DNA of 64,000 nucleotides from Bacteroidaceae bacterium. Lineage in GTDB: Bacteria > Bacteroidota > Bacteroidia > Bacteroidales > Bacteroidaceae. The number at the start of each line of letters is the position of its first letter. Positions within the stretch are counted from its first letter, which is position 1. Location of the stretch: positions 1 through 64,000 of the forward strand of contig JAFYOS010000032.1 of the NCBI GenBank assembly GCA_017560125.1, written 5' to 3'. The notes under the pieces were generated by a model. That model saw only the letters and a list, made by a program, of their open reading frames with translations. It had not been told where the DNA came from and ran no database searches. This document shows positions 54,775 through 63,900 of the stretch, one piece after another. Made by a program: the position numbers and the translations under genes.

Positions 54775-56381
54775 GCTTTATTCGCTCTTTTTTGTTTCAA
54801 CTTACGGTTCATCACCTGAATACACTCACGGCGGGGAATAATTACCGATACACCCTTGTACTCAATCTCTTCGCGAATGATACTGCAAAGCTCGTCGTGG
54901 TTCTTGGGGATAGGCAACATCACTCTCACATGCTCGGGCTCAACGCCAAGACCAAGACAGATTGACTCGATCTTACCTGTGCCGGCTGAATCCTGACCAC
55001 CGGTCATAGCTGTTGTAAGGTTGTCCGAAATAACCACTGTGATTGAAGCCTTGCTGTTGATTGCATCGAGCAAGCCTGTCATACCCGAGTGGGTAAATGT
55101 AGAGTCGCCGATAACTGCTATCGCGGGGAAAAGGCCTGAATCGGCAGCACCCTTGGCCATTGTAATAGATGCACCCATATCGACGCACGAAGAAATAGTG
55201 CGGAAGGGAGGCAATGCGCCCAATGTGTAGCAACCGATGTCGCTGAATACCTTGGCGTTGGGATAATCCTTGATAACATCGTTCAACGCTGTATATACAT
55301 CTCTGTGGCTGCAACCCTGACACAATGCGGGAGGACGGGGAAGAACCACCTCGCTCTTCTCGTAAACAACCTCGCAGGGAAGACCAAACGCAGCCTTCAC
55401 GCTGTCGGGTGTGAGCTCACCGGTTCTGTTTACATCGCCTGTAAGACGGCCCTTAACCTTAGCAGCACCAAGAACGCCGCCAATCATCTCCTCGACGATA
55501 GGCTGACCCTCCTCCAACACCAAAATCTCGTCACATGCAGCTGCAAGCTCGTTGACAAGCTTCTTGGGCACGGGATACTGAGTAATCTTCAATACAGGGA
55601 AGGGAACACCCTGGGGGAATGTCTCCATCAGGTAGTTGTAAGCGATACCGCATGTAACAATACCCTTCTCGTAGCGCTTGCCCTCCTCGGGGAATGTGAG
55701 CGAATTGTACTTCGACTCGCATGCCAACGCCTCAAGGGTCTGCTGCTGAGCGATAATCTCCTTGTTACGACGTGTAGCAATAGCAGGCAAAAGCACCCAG
55801 TTACGGGGCTCCTTGGGAAATGTAAGTTCCTTCTGCTCGCGAGCTGTTTCCTCTATTTCGACAGCGGCACGCGAGTGAGCCATACGTGTAGTTACACGAA
55901 GCATTACGGGCAATCCCTGCTGCTCAGAGAGCTCGAAAGCATAGTTCACCATGTCGTATGCCTCCTGCTGGTTCGAAGGCTCCAACGAGGGAACCATCGC
56001 AAATTTGGCATAGTGACGTGAGTCCTGCTCATTCTGTGACGAGTGCATCGAGGGGTCATCGGCAACAAGCACCACAAGACCACCGTTTACACCGGTCATT
56101 GCTGAGTTCACAAACGGGTCGGCACATACATTCAGACCGACATGCTTCATACATACCAAAGCACGTTTGCCTACATACGAAACACCAAGAGCAGCCTCCA
56201 TAGCTGTCTTCTCGTTAGTACACCAACGTGAATGAATTCCCCTCTCCTTAGTAATAGGTGAAGACTGTATGAATTCAGTAATCTCCGTCGAGGGAGTACC
56301 GGGATAAGCATATACACCGCTGATTCCGGCATTAAGCGCGCCCAGAGCAATAGCCTGGTCTCCTAATAATAACTTTTTCAA
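54771..56381 (-). CDS. iorA: Indolepyruvate ferredoxin oxidoreductase subunit alpha
   Basis: 536 residues. The N-terminal pyruvate-binding domain begins LLGDQAIALGALNAGISGVYAYPGTPST. The TPP-binding C-terminal half has CQGCSHRDVY, SDIGCYTLGALPPF, IAVIGDSTFTHSGMTGL and ISDNLTTAMTGGQDS. Archaeal IorA ends with a two-[4Fe-4S] ferredoxin domain. Here the C-terminus (IPRRECIQVMNRKL) has only one Cys, so that domain is absent and electrons must leave by another route. A weak -7 (TATTTTCG, minus strand, 56400-56407) precedes the gene. Confidence 0.93.
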   Translation of the reverse strand: MKKLLLGDQAIALGALNAGISGVYAYPGTPSTEITEFIQSSPITKERGIHSRWCTNEKTAMEAALGVSYVGKRALVCMKHVGLNVCADPFVNSAMTGVNGGLVVLVADDPSMHSSQNEQDSRHYAKFAMVPSLEPSNQQEAYDMVNYAFELSEQQGLPVMLRVTTRMAHSRAAVEIEETAREQKELTFPKEPRNWVLLPAIATRRNKEIIAQQQTLEALACESKYNSLTFPEEGKRYEKGIVTCGIAYNYLMETFPQGVPFPVLKITQYPVPKKLVNELAAACDEILVLEEGQPIVEEMIGGVLGAAKVKGRLTGDVNRTGELTPDSVKAAFGLPCEVVYEKSEVVLPRPPALCQGCSHRDVYTALNDVIKDYPNAKVFSDIGCYTLGALPPFRTISSCVDMGASITMAKGAADSGLFPAIAVIGDSTFTHSGMTGLLDAINSKASITVVISDNLTTAMTGGQDSAGTGKIESICLGLGVEPEHVRVMLPIPKNHDELCSIIREEIEYKGVSVIIPRRECIQVMNRKLKQKRANKA

Positions 56382-56420
56382 TGTCTTATATTTTAAATTC
56401 GAAAATAATCGTCAATATCT

Positions 56421-57155
56421 CTAAAAAAGTGAACGGTTCCTGAGATTCATCATCAAATCCCAATCCAATTCCACAGTAGTAGTACCCTGACTACCGGAGC
56501 GACAACCGCCCACCTTCTCGCCATAGGGGTTAATGATAACGCTGTGACCGCAATAGGTTCCAAAATCATCGACGCCCACCCTGTTGGATGCTGCAACATA
56601 GCACAGATTTTCTATTGCGCGGGCACGCACAAGCGTATCCCAAGCCAACATGCGGCTTTTAGGGAAGGCACCCGAAATCAGCAGAATATCGTACTCGTTC
56701 CTGTTGTACAGAAAAACAGGGAAGCGAATATCGTAGCATATCGCCGGGCGGATGCGTGCACCACGGAATTCCCATATAACTGCACCCTTGCCGGGAGTAA
56801 ATACCTTGTCCTCGCCGCTATATACGAACAGGTTGCACTTGTCGTAATAGTCGAGCGTGCCGTCGGGACGAGCAAAATACATTCTGTTATAGAAGCGCCC
56901 CTCGTCATCGACCGTCAACACCGAGCCGGCAAAAGCCGCGTCGTACTTTGCCGCCCATTCAAGCATTCTTTGAGCAGTGAGGCCGTTCACCTTCTCGGCC
57001 ATAGCCTGCGGTTTCAAGCTGAAGCCTGTAGAACACAATTCGGGGAATAGATATATATCCGACTTGGGCGCACGGGCAAACAGTTCCTCCATGTGACGCA
57101 AGTTGGCTCTGACGTTATCAAATATTATATTTTGTTGTACTACTGTAACTTTCAT
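56421..57155 (-). CDS. Nitrilase-family amidohydrolase (omega-amidase-like)
   Basis: 244 residues from the ATG at 57155 (MKVTVVQQN); a GTG two codons earlier overlaps the -7 box. The catalytic triad is intact: Glu 39 (FPELCSTGF), Lys 106 (YDKCNLF) and Cys 140 (RPAICYDIRFP). The single-domain length and the CYDIRFP segment place it near YafV/Nit2 omega-amidases, which hydrolyse alpha-ketoglutaramate or ketosuccinamate left by glutamine or asparagine transaminases. That fits the adjacent indolepyruvate oxidoreductase, since aromatic transamination produces such 2-oxo acids. The link is inferred from position (39 bases upstream of iorA, same strand). Confidence 0.87.
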   Translation of the reverse strand: MKVTVVQQNIIFDNVRANLRHMEELFARAPKSDIYLFPELCSTGFSLKPQAMAEKVNGLTAQRMLEWAAKYDAAFAGSVLTVDDEGRFYNRMYFARPDGTLDYYDKCNLFVYSGEDKVFTPGKGAVIWEFRGARIRPAICYDIRFPVFLYNRNEYDILLISGAFPKSRMLAWDTLVRARAIENLCYVAASNRVGVDDFGTYCGHSVIINPYGEKVGGCRSGSQGTTTVELDWDLMMNLRNRSLF

Positions 57156-57160
57156 TATCA

Positions 57161-57168
57161 CAAAAATA
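57161..57168 (-). promoter_or_regulatory. -7 box of the nitrilase gene
   Basis: TATTTTTG on the minus strand. It places the transcription start almost on the ATG at 57155. No clear -33 element. Confidence 0.4.
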
Positions 57169-57286
57169 TATCGGATATTGTGAAACCTGTAAAGAGATAT
57201 AACAAGTCCAAAATACCCTTAAATTATGATTTGCAAATTTAGAAAAAAGTTTCAAGAAAACATATACAACCTATTCAAAAATATAT

Positions 57287-57294
57287 TACCTTTG
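57287..57294 (+). promoter_or_regulatory. -7 box of the tRNA-Ser gene
   Basis: TACCTTTG, 32 bases before the mature tRNA. The -33 element is not evident. Confidence 0.5.
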
Positions 57295-57326
57295 CGTTGC
57301 TTTTGAACAGAAAGCAGCCATTTTAA

Positions 57327-57415
57327 GGAAAGATGCCAGAGTGATCGAATGGACCGGACTCGAAATCCGGCGTACGGTTTATATCGTACCGTGGGTTTGA
57401 ATCCCACTCTTTCCG
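57327..57415 (+). tRNA. tRNA-Ser(CGA)
   Basis: Cloverleaf read by eye: acceptor GGAAAGA/TCTTTCC, D-stem CCA/TGG, anticodon stem CCGGA/TCCGG with loop CTCGAAA (anticodon CGA, reading UCG), long variable arm GTACG/CGTAC as expected for serine, T-arm GTGGG/CCCAC with loop TTTGAAT, and discriminator G. CCA is not encoded. Confidence 0.95.
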
Positions 57416-57420
57416 CGAAT

Positions 57421-57462
57421 AAGGACAAGGTACAAACCCACGGTACTTTGTCCTTGTTTTTT
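57421..57462 (+). terminator. Terminator of tRNA-Ser
   Basis: AAGGACAA-GGTAC pairs with GTAC-TTTGTCCTT, followed by a run of T. Confidence 0.85.
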
Positions 57463-57464
57463 GC

Positions 57465-57490
57465 GGGTTTGAATCCCACTCTTTCCGCGA
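57465..57490 (+). pseudogene. Truncated duplicate of the tRNA-Ser 3' end
   Basis: Twenty-six bases identical to 57393-57418, covering most of the T-arm, the 3' acceptor strand and a few flanking bases. It has its own downstream terminator (57500-57535). It is best explained as the remnant of a tandem second tRNA gene, or of an integration event at the tRNA 3' end. Confidence 0.8.
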
Positions 57491-57499
57491 TAAAGCAAT

Positions 57500-57535
57500 A
57501 AAAAATGCACCAAGCTCACTTGAGTGCATTTTTTT
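57500..57535 (+). terminator. Terminator after the tRNA fragment
   Basis: AAAAATGCAC and GTGCATTTTTTT arms with an inner CAAG/CTTG stem. Confidence 0.8.
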
Positions 57536-57551
57536 ATTACTTTATCGCACG

Positions 57552-57943
57552 GACGCCCGCGGCAGCGCAAGGATAGGCGAAGCCAATCCCAAGCGATGAA
57601 AAAAGCGGGTGGACAAAAAAAGACGCCCGCGGCAGCGCAGGGATGGGCGGAGCTAATCCCATGCGATGAAAAAAGCGGGTGAACGAAAAAAAGCACGCCC
57701 GCGGCAGCGCAGGGATGGGCGGAGCCAATCCCATGCGATAAAAAAAGCGGGTGGACGAAAAAAAGACGCCCGCGGCAGCGCAAGGATGGGCGAAGCCAAT
57801 CCCATACGATGAAAAAGCGGGTGGACGAAAAAAAGACGCCCGCGGCAGCGTAGGGATGGGCGAAGACAAGCCCATACGATGAAAAAGTGGGTGGACGAAA
57901 AAAAGACGCCCGCGGCAGCGTAGGGATGGGCGAAGACAAGCCC
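57552..57943. repeat. Tandem array of 70-bp terminator-like units
   Basis: Units begin GACGCCCGCGGCAGCG (or a close variant) at 57552, 57622, about 57695, 57765, 57835 and 57905; the last is truncated. Each contains CGCCC/GGGCG arms and ends in an A run. Read on the minus strand each unit is a hairpin followed by TCTTTTTTT, i.e. an intrinsic terminator. The array begins at the stop codon of the acetyltransferase gene. Because 70 is not a multiple of three, repeat-encoded reading frames exist in all phases and are not genes. Confidence 0.88.
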
Positions 57944-58566
57944 TACCCTTTCAGAGCATCTATCTCGCGCTGCAAGCCATCGAGGAAGCGAGCAGCATGC
58001 ATACCATCCATCTGTGTATGATGAAACTGGAACGAAACCGTCAACACGGTTTTCAGCCACGAGCGCTTATAGCGTCCCCAAATAAGGAAGGGGTTATTAA
58101 ATATACCACTATACATGCCCACCGCACCATCAATTTCGTATTTTGCCAAGGCCGATGTGCCAATAACCATAGAGCTCTGCGACAGGTCGTGGTCGATACA
58201 GCTGTCGGCCACCTGCTTCGTCAGGCGCAGATAGTCGCTATTGAACTGCTGCAAATCGGCGCTGAACGGGATGTCGCACGAACTAACCTCGCCCTTGCAG
58301 TTGGCCACAATAGTATTTACGGCAATGGTATCGTACTGCATCAGTTTTTCGTCCACCGGCAACATATAAAATTCCTTGACGGCAGTAGCGGCACGTCCTA
58401 TGCAGTAACACATAAGCATATTGAATTTAAGCCCTTTGCGACGACTTATCTTCACAAGGCGCGACACATCGAGCCTCTTGAAAAAAGTAACCATGGGCAT
58501 GGGAGCCTGCATCCACATTTCGAAGGCATAGGCCCGGCTGGTTGTTTTAGGATTGATTTCTTTCAT
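57943..58566 (-). CDS. Chloramphenicol acetyltransferase-like O-acyltransferase
   Basis: 207 residues, near the type A CAT length. The catalytic motif is FHHTQMDG, with His 183 and Asp 187 corresponding to the active-site His and structural Asp of CAT. The N-terminal FEMWMQAPMPMVTFFKRLDVS and the trimer-fold segments (FSADLQQFNSDY, GMYSGIFNNPFLIWGRYK) fit. It transfers acetyl from acetyl-CoA to a hydroxyl. Chromosomal members in Bacteroidales are often annotated as CAT but may have other substrates, so resistance should not be assumed. No mobile element surrounds it. Confidence 0.85.
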   Translation of the reverse strand: MKEINPKTTSRAYAFEMWMQAPMPMVTFFKRLDVSRLVKISRRKGLKFNMLMCYCIGRAATAVKEFYMLPVDEKLMQYDTIAVNTIVANCKGEVSSCDIPFSADLQQFNSDYLRLTKQVADSCIDHDLSQSSMVIGTSALAKYEIDGAVGMYSGIFNNPFLIWGRYKRSWLKTVLTVSFQFHHTQMDGMHAARFLDGLQREIDALKG

Positions 58567-58594
58567 AGCTAAACAGATTTACATTATTAAGCGA

Positions 58595-58626
58595 CAAAAA
58601 GTGGACGCACGGTTATGCGCCCACTT
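58595..58626 (-). terminator. Terminator after maeB
   Basis: Minus strand AAGTGG-CGCA pairs with TGCG-CCACTT, followed by TTTTG. It lies 27 bases after the stop. Confidence 0.75.
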
Positions 58627-58652
58627 CAAGTGTATCACGAAGACAGTATATA

Positions 58653-60932
58653 CTATCTGTTATTGTTTACCATAGCATCGATAACAGCCACAGCGGTAAC
58701 ATTCACAATGTCGCGCACCGAGCTTTCGAAATCGATGAAGTGAATAGCCTTGTTCAATCCCATCTGGATGGGGCCGATAACCTCGGTATCGGGGCTCATA
58801 GCCTGCACAAATTTGTACGAAGCATTAGCCGATGTAAGGTTAGGGAATACAAGGGTATTTACATCGAGACCCTTGAGGCGTGTAAAGGGATATTTATTAT
58901 CGCGCAACTCCTTGTCCATGGCGATGTTCACCTGCATTTCGCCATCGATAGCCCAATCGGGATATTCATGCTGCAATTCCTCTATCGCGCTATGCACAGC
59001 AGCGGCACTACCACCTGTGTCGGTACCGAAGTTCGAGTATGACACCATAGCCATAACAGGGGTGTGATTGAAGAATCGTACCGATTTCTCGCACAGACGG
59101 GCAATATCCTTCATCACCTCCTTCGAAGGATGACGGTTAATCAATGTGTCGGCAACGAAATAGGTACCCTTCTTCGAGTTCAGGATGTGCATTGTAGCAA
59201 AATTATTGAAGCCGGGCTGCAAACCGATAACCTCGCGAGCCACCTTGATGGTATTAGAATACTTGGTATATACACCGGTGATGAACGCATCGGCGTCGCC
59301 CACCTCTACCATCATCATACCAAAGTAGTTGCGCTCGAACATCTTGTCGTTCGCCTCATCAAATGTGTAACCGGCACGCTGGCGTTTTTCGGTAAAAATC
59401 TTCGCATATTTTTCGCGACGCTGAGCCTCACGGTCGTGACGAAGGTTCACAATCTCGATACCCTCGAGATTAAGGTCGAGCTCAGCTGCGAGCTTTTCGA
59501 TGCGCTCCTCGTTACCCAAAAGGATGGGATAGCATATACCCATCGACTTGGCCTCTACGGCAGCCTTCAACATGGTGGGGTGCATACCCTCGGCAAAAAC
59601 CACACGCTGGGGGTTGGTACGTGCTGTGTCGTGCATCTGCTGTGTGAGCTTCGATTCGCGTCCCATGAGCTCGAGCAATCCCTCTTTATATTTATCCCAG
59701 TCGGTAATAGTCTTACGAGCCACACCGCTCTCGATGGCAGCCTTCGCCACAGCGGTTGAAACCTCGGTGAGAAGACGGGGGTCAACAGGCTTCGGAATGA
59801 AGTAGTCGCGACCAAAGGTGAGGTTGCTCACATGATATACCTTGTTTACAATCTCGGGGACAGGCTGCTTGGCAAGAGCCGCAATAGCACGCACTGCAGC
59901 AATCTTCATCTCCTCGTTGATAGCCTTGGCGGCTGTGTCGAGCGCACCACGGAAGATATAGGGGAAACCGATTACATTGTTTATCTGGTTGGGATAGTCG
60001 GAACGACCTGTACTCATGAGCACGTCGGGACGGCTCGCCATTGCCTCCTCGTATGTAATCTCGGGGACAGGGTTGGCAAGAGCAAAGACAATGGGATCTT
60101 TGGCCATAGAGCGAATCATATCCTGCGAAAGGATATTACCCTTAGACAAGCCAAGGAACACATCGGCACCAACCATAGCCTCCTCCAGTGTGCTGATGTC
60201 GGTACGAGTGGTAGCGAACTCCAGTTTCTCGGGTGTGAGGTTGGGACGGTTTACAGAAATGACACCACGGCTGTCGAGCATCACCACATTCTCTTTCTTC
60301 ACACCCACCGATACATAAAGGCGGGCACATGAGATAGCGGCAGCACCTGCACCGTTGACAACAACCTTCACGTCGCCGATGTTCTTGCCGTTCACCTCGA
60401 GGGCGTTGATAAGACCGGCTGCCGAAATGATTGCTGTACCATGCTGGTCGTCGTGCATAACGGGAATATCGAGCTCCTCTTTCAGACGGCGCTCAATCTC
60501 GAAGCACTCGGGAGCCTTGATATCCTCGAGGTTTATACCACCGAAGGTAGGAGAGATAGCCTTCACGGCCTCTACAAATTTATCGGGATCTTTCTCGTCC
60601 ACCTCGATATCGAATACGTCGATACCTGCATAAATCTTGAAGAGCAGACCTTTACCCTCCATAACGGGCTTGCCGCTAAGCGCGCCTATATCTCCAAGGC
60701 CGAGCACGGCTGTACCATTCGAGATAACGGCAACGAGGTTACCCTTGTCTGTATATTTATATGCATTCTCCTGGTCTTTCTGGATTTCAAGACAGGGCTC
60801 GGCTACTCCAGGCGAGTAGGCCAAACTGAGGTCTGTCTGGGTGAAATAGGGTTTTGTAGGAACAACTTCTATCTTTCCGGGACGTTTGCCGGCATGATAT
60901 TTAAGAGCCTCTTCTTTTGTAATTTTAGTCAT
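58653..60932 (-). CDS. maeB: Malic enzyme fused to a phosphotransacetylase-like domain
   Basis: 759 residues, the length of the large NADP-type MaeB. The malic enzyme domain (about 1-425) has [11 protein letters not shown] with the catalytic Tyr, [16 protein letters not shown] with the Lys, [10 protein letters not shown] (metal ligands) and the Rossmann motif [11 protein letters not shown]. The C-terminal 330 residues ([16 protein letters not shown]..., ANASYKFVQ) match phosphate acetyltransferase; in MaeB this domain is regulatory and usually inactive. It decarboxylates malate to pyruvate with reduction of NADP+. It lies 24 bases downstream of the tricorn-like gene. Confidence 0.95.
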   Translation of the reverse strand: MTKITKEEALKYHAGKRPGKIEVVPTKPYFTQTDLSLAYSPGVAEPCLEIQKDQENAYKYTDKGNLVAVISNGTAVLGLGDIGALSGKPVMEGKGLLFKIYAGIDVFDIEVDEKDPDKFVEAVKAISPTFGGINLEDIKAPECFEIERRLKEELDIPVMHDDQHGTAIISAAGLINALEVNGKNIGDVKVVVNGAGAAAISCARLYVSVGVKKENVVMLDSRGVISVNRPNLTPEKLEFATTRTDISTLEEAMVGADVFLGLSKGNILSQDMIRSMAKDPIVFALANPVPEITYEEAMASRPDVLMSTGRSDYPNQINNVIGFPYIFRGALDTAAKAINEEMKIAAVRAIAALAKQPVPEIVNKVYHVSNLTFGRDYFIPKPVDPRLLTEVSTAVAKAAIESGVARKTITDWDKYKEGLLELMGRESKLTQQMHDTARTNPQRVVFAEGMHPTMLKAAVEAKSMGICYPILLGNEERIEKLAAELDLNLEGIEIVNLRHDREAQRREKYAKIFTEKRQRAGYTFDEANDKMFERNYFGMMMVEVGDADAFITGVYTKYSNTIKVAREVIGLQPGFNNFATMHILNSKKGTYFVADTLINRHPSKEVMKDIARLCEKSVRFFNHTPVMAMVSYSNFGTDTGGSAAAVHSAIEELQHEYPDWAIDGEMQVNIAMDKELRDNKYPFTRLKGLDVNTLVFPNLTSANASYKFVQAMSPDTEVIGPIQMGLNKAIHFIDFESSVRDIVNVTAVAVIDAMVNNNR

Positions 60933-60956
60933 CTTCTTATGTAAAATATATTGTTT

Positions 60957-63900
60957 TTATTTCTTTCTTACTCTCACAGGAGCGGCAGGAACACCAGGCA
61001 ATGAGGGATATTTCTCTATCTCCTTCAACAAATACTCGACACCCTTGTTTAGCTGGTTGTCGTTGCCTTTGTAATCCTCGAAGGGGTTGATATCCACCTC
61101 GAAATCGGGACTGACGCCAACGCCCTCGATGAGCCACTCGCCTTCGGGCGAATAGGATGTGAAGAAGGGAGTACGCATGTCCTGTCCGTCGATATAAGGA
61201 CGCGAGCCCGAGATACCGACAATACCACCCCATGTGCGGCAACCCATCAGCTTGCCGATACCGAGCTTGCGGAATCCGTGGGGGAACTGGTCGCCGTCCG
61301 ACATAGAATATTTATCGATAAGGCAGAGCTTGGGACCATGATGTGTCTCGGCAGGCACTACACCACCCTTGCGGTTGCGACCCATGGTGATGCGATATAC
61401 CTCGCGTTGCAAGCGCTCGAGAATCATGGGCGACACATTGCCACCACCGTTCATACGGTCGTCAATGAGCAGAGCCTTCTTTTCGAGCTGAGGATAGAAA
61501 TACTTTGTGAAGTATGTCATGCCGTTCGCGCCCATGTCGGGAATGTGGATATAGCCCACCTTGCCACCCGAAAGCGAATCGACAATAGCGATGTTACGTG
61601 TAATCCAATCGTGGTAAGCGAGTCCCTGCTCCGAAGCGATGGGCTTCACATAGACACGACGAGCACCATCGACCGACGATTTTGTATTTATGTCGAGCGC
61701 AACGGTGATACCAGTTTTTCCTACAAGCGCCTCGTAGATGTCGGTATATTTGCTTGCGGGAACGCCATCGATGGCTACAATATAATCGCCACATTTTGCA
61801 TTCACACCGGGAGCACGAAGGGGCGACTTGGCGCCGCTGTTCCAATCCTCGCCCTCGAAAATATAATCGATGCAATAGTTACCATTCTTGTCCTTGCTGA
61901 ATTTACCACCCAACAGACCTACCGAAACAGCCTTGGGTGCAGGTGTCTCGCCCGAAGTGATATAGGCATGACCGACGCTAACCTCGCCAATCATTTCGCT
62001 GATGAGATAGGTAAGGTCGTGACGATGGTTCACATAGGGCAACATCACAGCATAGCGGTCGTGCATAGCCTTCCAGTCGGCACCATGCATATTATCCACA
62101 TAGAAGCCATCGCGGAACACACGCCACGATTCGTTGAACATCTGGTTCCACTCGGCGCGGTGGTCGATGGTCATGGGCAGCTTGCTCGCCTCGATGCTTC
62201 GGCCCGAAGAGGGATGGTTTATATCGATGATTTTGTTACCATATGTGAGCGCCTTCTTGGTAGAGGGGAAATAGCATATGATAGATGCCATATCCACATT
62301 TTTGCTCTCCATCTTGGCAAGGTCGAGCGACTTGTTCTTGCCATTGTGCGAGTAGTAGAGCTTGCCGTTGAACATGCCGTTGAGCGAATATCCGCCGGGC
62401 TCGTCGAAAAGCACCACAGCGCGGTCTTCAATGCCGTCGAAATCTATAGCGAAGCTGCTATCCTCTTTCTTCTTATCGGATTTCTTGCCACCCTTCTTCT
62501 CGCTCTTGGCCTCGTCGGAATCGGCCTTGGCTGCTACAAATTCGTTGGCCTTGAATTCGTTGGGCAGAGAAGCATCCTTGGTCAAAGGAAGCACGAACAA
62601 GTGGTTGCTCTTGCTGAAGCTTGTATTCCACTCAACCGACGAATAGTTGATATTGTATGTACGGTCCGAAACGAAGAAGAGATACTTTCCATCCTCGCTC
62701 CAGCGGGGCGAGCCGGCATCGAACCATTTAACGGTCACAGGTTGGCTTTTTCCCGATGCCAGATTGTGGATATATATGCGTGTCATGTCGTTGTCGCCGG
62801 GCATGCAGTATGCCACCCACTTATTATCGGGCGATATATTCACATCGTATATATTGCCGTCGTTGCTTGCGAGCACACGTGTGAGCGAACCGTTTACATC
62901 GTAGCGATAAACCTCGCGTTTGTCTGTACTGAAGAGGATGAAACGGCTGTCGCCACTCCATTTGGGCGACGAGGGATAGCCATCCTTGAACGATGTCACA
63001 GCCTTGGCCTTCTCGGGCTTGTCGAGGTCGTCGGTAGCAAGCAGATAGAGCTGATACTCGCCCGATTTATCCGAAAAATATGCAATCCATTTGCCATCGG
63101 GCGACCACACTGCATCGCGCTCGTGAGCACCGGGTGTGTTCGACAGGTTATAGATGGCGCCATTCTCGGCAGGAACAGAGAAGATTTCGCCACGCGCAAC
63201 CACAAGAGCACGTTCGCCATCGGGCGAAATTGATGTGGCACGACCACCCACCATGCGGAATTCGGGACGCGACGCAAGGTTAATGTCGTTGAAATGCACT
63301 GTCACCTTCTCGCATTTGCCGGTAGCCACCACATATTTATATATATAGCCACCGTTCTCGAAAACGATATACTTGCCGGAAGCGGCGGGGAACTTCACAT
63401 CGTACTCCTTGAAATCGGTAACCTTTGTGGTTGCGCCACTCTTTGTATCATACTTGAACAGGTTCATTGTGTAGTCGCGGTCGCTCATAAAATAGATGCA
63501 ATCGCCCACCCACATGGGAACAAGATCCTGGTTTTTGTTGTCGGTAATTTTCTTTATCTCGGTAGTGCCTACCTTGTTGAGCCATATCTCATCGGCCTGA
63601 CCACCTACATAGTGCTTCCATGTGCGGAATTCGCGGAACATGCGGTTGAAGGCAAACTGCTTGCCATCGGGAGAATATGAGCACCACGAGCACTCGGTCA
63701 TAGGTATCTGCACGGGATGTCCACCGTTGGCGGGCACTTTGAACACCAAACCGCGTGTGCCGCAGAAGGCATACCACTTGGAACGGAAAATAATCTCCTT
63801 GCCGTCGGGTGTCCATCCGAGAACAATGTTATTGGGGCCCATGCGGTCACCCACATTGTCGCGCTCCACCTTGGCTGTGTATGTAATGCGCTTGGGCTCG

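Noticed and set aside
57552..57943. CRISPR array
   Set aside because: Units are directly abutting and similar along their whole length, with no unique spacers and no cas genes.
57379..58060. Overlapping minus-strand frames of 112-186 codons with repeated RCRGR/FFSSTRFF-like peptides
   Set aside because: They are translations of the 70-bp tandem repeat in all three phases and run into the tRNA gene; there is no start region or conservation to support a protein.
57943..58566. Acquired chloramphenicol resistance gene
   Set aside because: The CAT motif is present, but the gene lies in a chromosomal context with no mobile element, so resistance cannot be claimed; it is listed as CAT-like.
61278..63233. 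A 651-codon open frame on the plus strand opposite the tricorn-like gene
   Set aside because: The minus strand encodes a clear propeller-PDZ-S41 protease; the antisense frame is a codon-usage artefact.
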